NCBI GenBank assembly: GCA_900539265.1
Contig: UQBM01000019.1
Location: 1-36,604, forward strand
Origin: an uncultured Mollicutes bacterium
GTDB taxonomy: Bacteria; Bacillota_I; Bacilli_A; ML615J-28; CAG-313
DNA: 36,604 bases
Direction: 5' to 3'
Shown here: positions 24,980-32,824 of the stretch, piece after piece
Position numbering within the stretch: position 1 is the stretch's first letter
How the letters are laid out: each line of letters begins with the position of its first letter
Program-made: the position numbers and the translations under genes
Notes under the pieces: generated by a model
Seen by the model: the letters and a program-made list of their open reading frames with translations, nothing else
The model's database searches: none
What the model was told of the DNA's origin: nothing

Positions 24980-26344
24980 TTATTCTTCCAAAAAAGCCTT
25001 ATATGCAAGATATGCTTCATATACATCTGCTTTAGATACAACTTCCATTGGTGCATGCATATTCAAAACAGCGATTCCCGCATCAAGAACATTCATATTA
25101 TAGTTACCTAGAATATAGGCAATTGTTCCTCCACCACCTTGATCAACCTTTCCAAGTTCTGCAGTTTGAAAATGAATATTGTTTTTATCCATTATATTTC
25201 TAACCCAAGCAACATATTCAGGGTTGGCATCATTAGAACCACTCTTACCACGAGAACCTGTATACTTATTAAAAACAATTCCGCGTCCTAAATATGCGGC
25301 ATTTTTAGGATCATTGACGCTAGCAAATAGTGGGTCAAATCCTGCGCTTACATCACTTGAAAGCATTTTGGTATTAGTAAGTGATGTTCTTAAATCTTTT
25401 AAAGTCGTATATCCTTGTAAAGCAAGAATATCCAAAATGGCATTTTCAAAGAAAAGAGATTGTGCTCCTGTAGCACCAACACTACCAATTTCTTCTTTAT
25501 CTACTAAAACACAACAACTAGTATATTCTGGATTCTGTACATCTAATAAAGCCATCAAAGATGTGTATGCACAAACTCTATCATCATGACCATACCCAGC
25601 AATCATGCTTCTATCTAATCCATAGTCTCTTGCCATACCAGCTGGTACAATCTCAAGTTCTGCAGATAAAAAATCCTCTTCTTCAATATCATATTTTTCT
25701 TTTAGCATTTTCAAAACATTAGCTTTTACAGCATCTTTTTCTGCTGCTTTTAGAGGAATACTACCAAAAGTTATATCTAAATCTTCACCTTCAATAACTT
25801 TAGCTGCTGTTTTTTGCAATTGATCTACTGCTAAATGAACTAATAAATCACTAATACCAACAACTGGATCATTTAAATCATCACCAATAGAAACTAATAC
25901 TGAACTACCATCTTTTTTTATAACAACACCATGAATTGCAAGAGGAATAGTTACCCATTGATATTTTTTCACTCCACCATAATAGTGTGTATCTAATAAA
26001 GCAAAATCATTTTTTTCATATAGAGGATTTTGCTTAATATCAAGCCTTGGTGAATCAATATGAGCCCCAAGAACTCTAAGTCCATCAATTATTTTTTTTG
26101 ATCCTATATGAAATAAAACAATATTTTTATTCATATTAGTAAGATAAACTTTATCACCTTTTTTTAACTCTTTTACTTCTGATAAATTTTTATAGCCATA
26201 AGATTTTGCAAGTTTTAAGGCTTCTTCTACACATAATCTTTCTGTCTTACCCAAAGTTATAAATTTTTTATACCCTTCCGAAAAATTCATAATTTTATCA
26301 AATTTTTCATCATTAGCTTCTTTCCAAATATTTTTTGCATACAT
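24980..26344 (-). CDS. M18 family aminopeptidase
   Basis: Cytosolic zinc aminopeptidase that trims N-terminal residues, often acidic ones, from peptides. The 454-residue protein has all M18 metal-site motifs in order: GAHIDSPRLD (first His and nearby Asp), GYGHDDRVCAYTS (bridging Asp), VDKEEIGSVGATGAQS (Glu pair), LSSDVSAGFDP, and the final His in LNMHAPMEVVSKAD. The GGGGTIAYILG segment is present. Length is typical. It probably forms a transcript with the PfkB kinase downstream and has its own promoter at 26.4 kb. Confidence 0.94.
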   Translation of the reverse strand: MYAKNIWKEANDEKFDKIMNFSEGYKKFITLGKTERLCVEEALKLAKSYGYKNLSEVKELKKGDKVYLTNMNKNIVLFHIGSKKIIDGLRVLGAHIDSPRLDIKQNPLYEKNDFALLDTHYYGGVKKYQWVTIPLAIHGVVIKKDGSSVLVSIGDDLNDPVVGISDLLVHLAVDQLQKTAAKVIEGEDLDITFGSIPLKAAEKDAVKANVLKMLKEKYDIEEEDFLSAELEIVPAGMARDYGLDRSMIAGYGHDDRVCAYTSLMALLDVQNPEYTSCCVLVDKEEIGSVGATGAQSLFFENAILDILALQGYTTLKDLRTSLTNTKMLSSDVSAGFDPLFASVNDPKNAAYLGRGIVFNKYTGSRGKSGSNDANPEYVAWVRNIMDKNNIHFQTAELGKVDQGGGGTIAYILGNYNMNVLDAGIAVLNMHAPMEVVSKADVYEAYLAYKAFLEE

Positions 26345-26386
26345 AAATATATCACTCCTTTTCTTATTTTTTACTCAATATATTTT

Positions 26387-26415
26387 ATTATACCATTTAT
26401 AAAATCACATTACAA
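26387..26415 (-). promoter_or_regulatory. Promoter of the M18 aminopeptidase gene
   Basis: On the minus strand TTGTAA (26410-26415), 17-base spacer, TATAAT (26387-26392); the -35 overlaps the stop of the phosphodiesterase gene. AAAGGAGTGA precedes the ATG. Confidence 0.7.
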
Positions 26416-26853
26416 ATATTTAAATTCAAAATCTATCTTATTCTCATCCATCTTAATAATTAAATAGGTTCCTTTTGTTTTATCTCTAGGCAATACTGGT
26501 GAACCAGGATTACAAACATAGGTTCCATCTATTTCTTTTAATACATGTTTATGTGTGTGGCCATAAATAAAAATCTTACAATTTTTACTTTTAACAAGTT
26601 GGTTAGTAATTAAACAGTATTTATGACCATGGGTAATAAAAATATCACCATAAGGTGTATTTAAAATCATCTCAATTGGATACTCTACCCCCCTATCACA
26701 ATTACCTTTCACGGATTTAAATGGGAATATATCTGAAAAGGAAATCTGACTATCACCTGCATGTAAAAAAAGTTCAGCATCACTATTTTTTTCTACAATT
26801 TTATTTAAAATATCTTTTTGACCATGAGTGTCACTTGTAACGACTATTTTCAT
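26410..26853 (-). CDS. YfcE/MJ0936-type metallophosphoesterase
   Basis: Small calcineurin-fold phosphodiesterase, 147 residues. The dinuclear metal ligands are visible: SDTHGQ (D8, H10), HAGDSQ, GNCDRG, ITHGHKY and YGHTHKH, the complete set for the YfcE/MJ0936 family, which hydrolyses phosphodiesters in vitro; the physiological substrate is unknown. It starts directly after the stop of the YczE-like membrane protein and is the third gene of a leftward FlaR-like kinase / YczE-like / YfcE-like set. Confidence 0.92.
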   Translation of the reverse strand: MKIVVTSDTHGQKDILNKIVEKNSDAELFLHAGDSQISFSDIFPFKSVKGNCDRGVEYPIEMILNTPYGDIFITHGHKYCLITNQLVKSKNCKIFIYGHTHKHVLKEIDGTYVCNPGSPVLPRDKTKGTYLIIKMDENKIDFEFKYL

Positions 26854-27510
26854 CTAATTAAATGGTTGCTCCTCCTTCTTATAAATATATTTACCTATTA
26901 TTTTACCAAAAAAAGAAATTATCGGTCCCATTGCCAAAAAGGTTAAAATGGTATTAAAATTAATTATATCACTTCTTTTCAAAATAAGAACGCCAATAAT
27001 TAATGCAATTATTGTGCATAATAAATCAATTATAATTCTAGCAAATCGATAAGATATTTTTTTAAATCTTAATTTCAATATAAGTGGTAAACTATCATAG
27101 GGAGCAATACCAACTCTTGCACCTCCATATAAGGCAATGCCAAAACTTGCAATAATAAGTCCTAAAAGACCATAGACTATTTTAAATATTAAATAACTAG
27201 TATCCATATTAAGATAAAGAAATAATTTTAGAAAAAGGTCACTAAAAAATCCTGTTAGTAATAAATTAATTATTGTTCCAATATGAATTTCCTTTCTTAA
27301 AAAAATCAACATTAGAAGAAAAAAGATTAAGTTTATCACTAAATAAAAAAACATATAACCTAAATATTCATTATTAATTAAATACATTATAGAAAAAACC
27401 ATTGCAGAAAGCGGATCTTGTCCAAGTGATGAAAGTTTATATAGTGATACCCCTAAACCTAAAAATATAGTTCCAAATATTATTCCACTTATTTTTTTAA
27501 AACTTCTCAT
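26854..27510 (-). CDS. YczE/YyaS/YitT-type integral membrane protein
   Basis: A 218-residue protein with about five transmembrane helices. The N-terminal ISGIIFGTIFLGLGVSLYKLSSLGQDPLSAMVFS pattern, and the second-half GIALYGGARVGIAPYDSLP, are typical of the YczE family (two pseudo-repeats with a G-x-DP/PYDSL loop). Function is not established for most members. The ATG at 27510 is preferred to GTG at 27519 because AGGTGA, formed over the previous gene's stop, is then correctly spaced. Neighbours are a FlaR-like kinase upstream and a phosphodiesterase downstream, all tightly packed. Confidence 0.82.
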   Translation of the reverse strand: MRSFKKISGIIFGTIFLGLGVSLYKLSSLGQDPLSAMVFSIMYLINNEYLGYMFFYLVINLIFFLLMLIFLRKEIHIGTIINLLLTGFFSDLFLKLFLYLNMDTSYLIFKIVYGLLGLIIASFGIALYGGARVGIAPYDSLPLILKLRFKKISYRFARIIIDLLCTIIALIIGVLILKRSDIINFNTILTFLAMGPIISFFGKIIGKYIYKKEEQPFN

Positions 27511-27519
27511 TTTTTTCAC

Positions 27520-28032
27520 CTAATTTAAAATATTATTTTCTTTTAAATACCTTTCAAGTTGTTTTCTATTTTTAAAAATCAATTTAACATTTTTTGTTCT
27601 ATTCAAATTTTCTAAATGTTTTTTTCTTCTTTTAGTCGTTCTACTTTGATATAAAATCCACCACTTGAACCCTAAATCAAATTTTTCAATACATGGACAT
27701 GATTCTCTTTTTTTATTTTTATTCTCCCTAAATCTCTTTTTTGCCATCTTAAAACAATAAAAACGATTATAATTTAAAAAAATGGTTACATCACTTTCTT
27801 CAAATCTCCTTTTGGCAATATTAGAATAATTACCATCAATAACCCATCCATTAGTATTATCATTTAAAAATTGTTCAACAATAGCATTTTTTTCATCAAT
27901 TGCTCTTTCTTGCCAATCACCATAAAAATTTACTGCATCTAAATAAAGTAATGGAAGATTATAATGATTTGCCAATATCTTAGCCAAAGTAGATTTGCCA
28001 CTTCCACTATAACCAATAATTTGAATTTTCAT
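27520..28032 (-). CDS. P-loop kinase of the FlaR / 'DNA topology modulation' family
   Basis: A 170-residue adenylate-kinase-like P-loop protein. Walker A is GYSGSGKSTLAK (7-18); LPLLYLDAV, WVIDGNYSN and the basic KKRFRENKNKKRESCPC segment are typical of the group annotated as topology modulation protein or shikimate/adenylate kinase-like. The true substrate is not known. It is the first gene of the three-gene leftward set; its spacer toward 28080 meets the head of the ktrA remnant. Confidence 0.82.
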   Translation of the reverse strand: MKIQIIGYSGSGKSTLAKILANHYNLPLLYLDAVNFYGDWQERAIDEKNAIVEQFLNDNTNGWVIDGNYSNIAKRRFEESDVTIFLNYNRFYCFKMAKKRFRENKNKKRESCPCIEKFDLGFKWWILYQSRTTKRRKKHLENLNRTKNVKLIFKNRKQLERYLKENNILN

Positions 28033-28073
28033 ATTTTTCTCCTATTTATATATTATATCATTTTATATAATAA

Positions 28074-28596
28074 AAATCAATTGATAAAAATGAATTCATT
28101 ATAAATACTCTATTTGCTTCTTTTACTGACTCCTTTGTAGGTAATTGTACAAATCCAGCAGTCATTAAATCATTAGAAATTACCTTTTTATTGAAAGAAA
28201 TAAGTGCTAAATACATAGTATCTAAAGCAATAGTTGATATGCATACCAGATTTTTAAAACAAATTGGTGCGGATGAAATTATTTATCCTAAATACGATAT
28301 GGCGATTGAACTTGCTATCAAACCTAATGCCAATAATGTTTTTGATTATATTGAAATAGGTCAATCTTACGCAATATATGAAATCCCTATCTTAAAAAGT
28401 TGAATTGGATAATCAATCATTGAGATTAATGTTAGAAAATCTATCGCATATTATTGCAATCAAAAAGGGTGTTGAACTTATATCATCATCTAATCCCCAT
28501 TATATCTTTGCAGCTAGTGATCACATTATTGTTATTGTAACAAATAAAGATATTTATGCTTTAACAAATTCAATTGAAAATGGAAAAAATAGGTAG
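28074..28596 (+). pseudogene. ktrA: ktrA pseudogene (K+ channel regulatory subunit, RCK domain)
   Basis: Remnant of a KtrA/TrkA-like RCK protein that gates potassium uptake. Recognisable parts in order: A-S-F-T-D-S-F-V-G-N-C-T-N-P-A-V-I-K-SLEI from the first Rossmann half (frame of 28074), then directly TFLLKEISAKYIVSKA and FLKQIGADEIIYPKYDMAIELA (28173-28330), then, after a frameshift or stop near 28400, LDNQSLRLMLENLSHIIAIKKG and DHIIVIVTNKDIYAL from the RCK C-terminal domain. Compared with recalled B. subtilis KtrA, the first 50-odd residues (with GxGxxG) and about 19 residues between SLEI and TFLLKE are missing, and the C-terminal domain is out of frame. At least three lesions mean it is non-functional. 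No ktrB is adjacent. It is the only plus-strand coding remnant in this 15-kb stretch. Confidence 0.85.
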
Positions 28597-28624
28597 TTCA
28601 TTTAAGATGAATTACCTATTTTTT
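28585..28624. terminator. Bidirectional terminator between the ktrA remnant and the GDPD lipoprotein
   Basis: A 17-bp stem (AAAAATAGGTAGTTCAT / ATGAATTACCTATTTTT, one G-T pair) with a five-base loop and T runs on both strands. It overlaps the end of the ktrA frame and lies about 40 bases after the leftward lipoprotein stop. Confidence 0.85.
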
Positions 28625-28661
28625 ATCTAAAATTTTAAGAATATATTAATATTTAATTTTT

Positions 28662-31247
28662 TTACTCTTTATCCCACTTTGCATAAAGTCTTAAATCACC
28701 AATTGTTCCTTTAGTAATATTTGTAACTGGTTCTCCACTACAATCGGAACTTAAATACCAACCAGCAAATATATATCCCTCACAAATTGCCTCTTCTAAA
28801 ATAAATTCATCAATAATAGTATAAGTCAAATGAACTGTTGGCAATATTGGATGAACTCCAGTTATTTCATTAATAACATATTTATTTGGCAGATTATCAA
28901 AAGCAGGAATATTAGTACCTTTTTGCCATTGATGAAAACGGAAAAAAATCTGTACTTTACCAGCCGAGGTTTTTTTAAATGATTCACTATATGAAGGATA
29001 AGAAGTTCTTATAACATTTAATAAATAAGCATTCATTTCTTGATATTTTATTCGATATGGATACGTATTTAAAAAATAATTATCATCATCAACTGGTACA
29101 TAATTATCACTATTTGTACCTTCAATTGGCTTATAAATAAGGGTTCCAATTGTCTGTTCAAAAATATAAATATCTATTGATTTTAATTCTTCAACATTTG
29201 ACCAAGTAGCCGTTCCATAACTTCCCGAATTCGTAACAAGCTTATATACTTGATTACTATTTGTAAGACCCTCAATTATACCAACCTTGCTATTTAACCA
29301 TTCAAATAAGTCACTATAAAATTCATCTATAAACTCATTTTTGCTTTGCCAACTTTGAATCGTTTTTGTATTTAAATTAGCATCATAAACAATATTATAA
29401 GTTTTTATGTTATATAGGGCATTTACAACAAAATCATTTGTTATATTTGCAAACTCTTGATCCCAACCAATAAATTCATACCCTTCTTTTATAGGATCAA
29501 ATGGTGGTACCGCACTATAACCTTCCTTAACAATAGCCTCTTTTAAAATACTACCATCAATATCTTTAAAAACAACTTTGTAGGTTGGTAAATTATTTAT
29601 CAATTCGCGATCTGGCAAAATTACATCATTTTGAGTTAAAACATCACAAGTAACAAAATCTACTCCTTTATCAACCCATTCTTGAAGTGTCTCAATTGAA
29701 GTGTACTGATTGAAAGTATAACAAGCAACATCAATACCTGCTTCATGATAGCGATCTATCCATTCTTGTGAATTACTATAACTAATATTGAAACTAATAT
29801 CAAAATTCCATCTAACACACCTTTCAAAAGTTTCTCTATTTTCAATAGAATTTACTAAATATTGACAAGGAATATTATCATAGCCATTATTTCTAACCCA
29901 TTCTAAACACTTATATTGTGAACCAAGAAAAATAGTTTTATCAAGCATATCATATTTATCAATAATTTTCATCAATTCACTCATTCTTGAAGTATCATTA
30001 TTATTAATACCACTTGAGTACTTTAATTCTATTACCGCATAAACCTTATATTCCTTACAAATCTCTAAATAACGTTCTAAAGTGCAAATTTTAGTTGTAT
30101 AAGAAATACCACCACGGGTTGTCGTATATTCAATATCTTTAAGATCTTCCCAATTAGTACTAGCAATTGAAATCTTGTTAAAAGTATCGTCATGACATAC
30201 AACAAAAACACCATCTTTTGTTTGCTTTAAATCACACTCTAAAGCTTGGTATTTTTTTATTTTCACTCCATTTATAAATGCCTCTTCACTATTCATAATT
30301 CCTAAATAACTTCCTGCATGTCCAATAAAGATAACATCTTTCCCACTTGCTTCGATTGCGGAACGTTCTTTTTCCCAAACCGCCTTTAAAACAATATCAC
30401 CAAGATTAGGAATATTTTCAAGTGATAATTCAGAAATCATTTCATCATCTAACTTATATCCTTTAAAAAGATAACCATTTTTAACTGGATTCTCTAAAAC
30501 TAATGGTAACATTTTAATATTATATGTTTTAAATAAATTAGAATTACTACCACCATCTAAAATATATTCAATTTTATAATTTATAATACTCAAGTTTGCA
30601 CATAAAACTAAATTATGATTTGGCATTGTTAATGGTATCTCATCATCCCAACCCAAAAATTCATATCCTAAAACATTTACATCATTATAAACATCGATTA
30701 TATCTTGATACTCATATGTTTGAACAATATCATCTTGACCTTCTATTTTATATGTTATAGTATACCTATTTTTATTAAATATTGCATTAAACTCCAAATC
30801 TTGTGCGGGCATTTTATCTGGAATATTACCATCCCAAGCACTAAATGTATAACCTTCTTTTGTTGGATTTAATGGTACATTTATTATATCTTGATACTTA
30901 TATGTTTGAACAATATCATCTTGACCTTCTATTTTATATGTTATAGTATATTTTAATTTAGTAAAAATCGGAATGACTTTCACTTCTTTTGATTCGACAA
31001 TTTGGTTTTGACCTATTACATTCGTTCCGTCTAAACTCCAACCTAAAAATTTATATCCTTCTCTTTGAACTGAAACATTTTTTAATATTTCTGCTAAATT
31101 ATCATTGATTTTAATTTCATCATTATATTGATTAATCAAAACATCATTTTTTTCTAAATCATAAATTATTTGAGTTTTTTTATTACAACTACATAGTAAT
31201 GTCATTATGACAAACATTAATGAAACTAAATAAAATCCTTTTTTCAT
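28662..31247 (-). CDS. Lipoprotein with GDPD domain between InlB/Listeria-Bacteroides-type repeats
   Basis: An 861-residue exported protein. Signal peptide with lipobox L-L-C-S-C gives lipid-modified Cys21. Residues about 55-295 hold four repeats with the E/N-GY-x-F-x-GW and A-x-W or A-x-F ending (List_Bact_rpt); two of them are almost identical. Residues about 305-545 form a glycerophosphodiester phosphodiesterase domain: GHAG at 309-312, EEAF, ALECDLKQTKDGVFVVCHDD (E337, D339, H352 as metal/catalytic residues), later VIELK. The normal HRG is HAG, so a key Arg is replaced. A further repeat follows at about 558-615, then a region of about 185 residues I do not recognise, and a last repeat ending YAKWDKE. 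Glycerophosphodiesters or teichoic-acid-like polymers are possible substrates (inference). ATG at 31247 has AGAGGT upstream; a possible promoter near 31273-31299 has only 15-base spacing. Confidence 0.85.
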   Translation of the reverse strand: MKKGFYLVSLMFVIMTLLCSCNKKTQIIYDLEKNDVLINQYNDEIKINDNLAEILKNVSVQREGYKFLGWSLDGTNVIGQNQIVESKEVKVIPIFTKLKYTITYKIEGQDDIVQTYKYQDIINVPLNPTKEGYTFSAWDGNIPDKMPAQDLEFNAIFNKNRYTITYKIEGQDDIVQTYEYQDIIDVYNDVNVLGYEFLGWDDEIPLTMPNHNLVLCANLSIINYKIEYILDGGSNSNLFKTYNIKMLPLVLENPVKNGYLFKGYKLDDEMISELSLENIPNLGDIVLKAVWEKERSAIEASGKDVIFIGHAGSYLGIMNSEEAFINGVKIKKYQALECDLKQTKDGVFVVCHDDTFNKISIASTNWEDLKDIEYTTTRGGISYTTKICTLERYLEICKEYKVYAVIELKYSSGINNNDTSRMSELMKIIDKYDMLDKTIFLGSQYKCLEWVRNNGYDNIPCQYLVNSIENRETFERCVRWNFDISFNISYSNSQEWIDRYHEAGIDVACYTFNQYTSIETLQEWVDKGVDFVTCDVLTQNDVILPDRELINNLPTYKVVFKDIDGSILKEAIVKEGYSAVPPFDPIKEGYEFIGWDQEFANITNDFVVNALYNIKTYNIVYDANLNTKTIQSWQSKNEFIDEFYSDLFEWLNSKVGIIEGLTNSNQVYKLVTNSGSYGTATWSNVEELKSIDIYIFEQTIGTLIYKPIEGTNSDNYVPVDDDNYFLNTYPYRIKYQEMNAYLLNVIRTSYPSYSESFKKTSAGKVQIFFRFHQWQKGTNIPAFDNLPNKYVINEITGVHPILPTVHLTYTIIDEFILEEAICEGYIFAGWYLSSDCSGEPVTNITKGTIGDLRLYAKWDKE
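30697..30950 (-). repeat. Two near-identical 68-bp copies inside the lipoprotein gene
   Basis: 30697-30764 and 30883-30950 differ by one base and are 186 bases apart (62 codons, one repeat unit). They encode YTITYKIEGQDDIVQTY-x-YQDII, so one InlB-type repeat was duplicated recently or kept uniform by conversion, while the second half of each unit has diverged. Confidence 0.9.
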
Positions 31248-31348
31248 TTTACCTCTTCTCCTTTATGAACATATTATATTAAAAAAAATATTTTTTCAAC
31301 TAAATATATAATTTTTGGAAATATAGTAAATATATAATGTAAAGTATT

Positions 31349-32644
31349 TTATTTACCTGCTGATTGCGTATAACCACAAATTCTACATCTAAACTCTCTC
31401 TTTACTGTATCAAGTACAATATCATGTGGTTCATTTTTAAGATGATTACAAATATTACATTGTCTTGAATGATATTGAGAAGATTTTATATATGAACCAT
31501 ATTGATGATATTCATCATAACTATTATTACAAAACAAACATGAAAAAGTATGATATACATCGTCCTTTGGCACTACAAAATTTTCATGTCCATGAACTTT
31601 ACAATTGTGACCACCTGTGTAATCAAAGGTTGTCATATCAAAATTATAATTATTAGCATATGACATAAAAGCACTTATCATATTTACTCTCATATCAATA
31701 TAACTATCTGGCAATAAATCCCAAAGTGGAATTAATCCTGTTTCTCCATAATTTATAATAACTGATTGATTGTCATCAGCAAAAGATTGATACCATGATG
31801 TATAATTAGCCTCATATGTATTCATATTTGTTATTCCAAATGGAATACCACCTCTAGATTTACTATAAAAACCTGTTTTAGTATCACTTGTTGTTAATCC
31901 TAATTTTGCTTTTAAATCAAAATTTAAACTACTACTTGCCCCACCAATTCCTGTAATACCACCTTGCACTTCACTATTTAGATTCGTCTTTATTGTACCA
32001 TCAAATGCTTGTTCATTAGTAACAATGCTAGTATAAATTTCAATTCTACCTCCAAATATTACAGACGCTAACATATGAGTACCAAAAGTATCAAATAAAG
32101 TTTCATAAGTAATTTGGTTATTTTTTACTTTTTCTAAAGTTGCTAAATATGTTGAATGCAAATTATTTTTATAATTAGTTAAGTCAACCTGGTATAATGG
32201 TAGAGATAATGAATATCGTTCAATATCAGTAATACTTAAACAAAAATATTGACTTGCATAATTATTATAGGAAAAAGTGGCCCCTAATTCAAAACCAGTT
32301 TTTGCCCCAGCTGAAAATAATTTAAAATCCATACTGCTAGAAATTTTTGTTTTATAATAAGCTTCTATTTCAGCATTTAATTCGCTAAAAGAAAGCCCTG
32401 AAAACATTCTTGATGTGCTTACATTATAATCTACTCGATTAAAAACAATTGTATTTAACCATTCTTTATTTAAAATAGGCGCACCTACTTTAATTCCTTC
32501 TGGCACAGCATAATCTGATTTTACCACATTATAAGAATATCCTAAAGCTTTTCTTTCACTAAGATTATCTGCTTTAACCTTTAAATTTGTAATAAAAAAA
32601 GAACTTATAATTAATAATAAAATAATAAATTTTTTTTATTTCAT
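31349..32644 (-). CDS. Secreted MACPF (perforin-like) protein; nonsense codon in signal peptide
   Basis: Membrane-attack-complex/perforin domain protein. The signature is FDTFGTHMLASVIFGGRIEIY (GTH-M-x6-GG, in the family pattern [YW]-G-[TS]-H-[FY]-x6-GG), preceded by helical segments and followed by LIPLWDLLPDSYIDMRVNMISAFMSYA as in the end of MACPF domains. The last 80 residues hold three CxxC pairs (C330/333, 357/360, 381/384 counted from the GTG at 32527) in a zinc-ribbon-like tail. The long open frame begins at GTG 32527, but the true start is ATG at 32642-32644 with AAAGGAG: in frame it reads M-K-stop-K-K-F-I-I-L-L-L-I-I-S-S-F-F-I-T-N-L-K-V-K-A-D, a perfect signal peptide broken by TAA at codon 3 (32636-32638). 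From GTG 32527 the product would stay in the cytosol. So the gene is probably off or a young pseudogene, unless a rare start (ATT) or a sequencing error explains it. Confidence 0.85.
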
Positions 32645-32690
32645 CTCTTTTCTCCTTTAACTATTAAATTTTTCTATTATTTTTGTATAT

Positions 32691-32717
32691 AAAAAAACTT
32701 TCTTATCTAAAAGAAAG
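32691..32717 (-). terminator. Candidate attenuator hairpin before the MACPF gene
   Basis: CTTTCTT, six-base loop, AAGAAAG, then seven T on the minus strand, ending about 45 bases before the MACPF ATG and inside the MACPF transcript if the promoter at 32.77 kb is used. The stem is only 7 bp with two G-C pairs (a little more with G-T pairs), so it would be leaky. The 3' half of the leader reading frame overlaps its 5' arm. Confidence 0.45.
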
Positions 32718-32730
32718 CCAAACTTTTCAT
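32707..32730 (-). CDS. Possible 7-codon leader peptide before the MACPF gene
   Basis: GGGGGGTGA followed by ATG at 32730 and M-K-S-L-A-F-F-stop. The stop lies in the loop side of the candidate terminator, the layout of ribosome-controlled attenuation. The peptide has no run of one amino acid. It could equally be chance in a 5' leader. Confidence 0.35.
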   Translation of the reverse strand: MKSLAFF

Positions 32731-32760
32731 ATAAATCACCCCCCATTTTTATTTATGTAT

Positions 32761-32790
32761 ATTATACTATATTTAAAATAATATTATCAA
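32761..32790 (-). promoter_or_regulatory. Promoter of the MACPF transcript
   Basis: On the minus strand TTGATA (32785-32790), 18-base spacer, TATAAT (32761-32766), starting transcription about 115 bases before the MACPF ATG and just ahead of the leader-peptide GGGGGGTGA. Confidence 0.6.
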
Positions 32791-32824
32791 TATTTTACAT
32801 AAAATATAAAAAGTAGAAATTGTT

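Noticed and set aside
28395..28410. TGA read as tryptophan in the ktrA remnant
   Set aside because: Reading TGA as Trp gives only a few residues before another stop. Elsewhere TGA ends genes (yqeK, dnaJ) and Trp is TGG, so the standard code applies.
31465..31656. Plus-strand frame rich in His/Asn/Tyr under the MACPF tail
   Set aside because: It is the reverse complement of the cysteine/histidine-rich C-terminal coding sequence and has no ribosome binding site.
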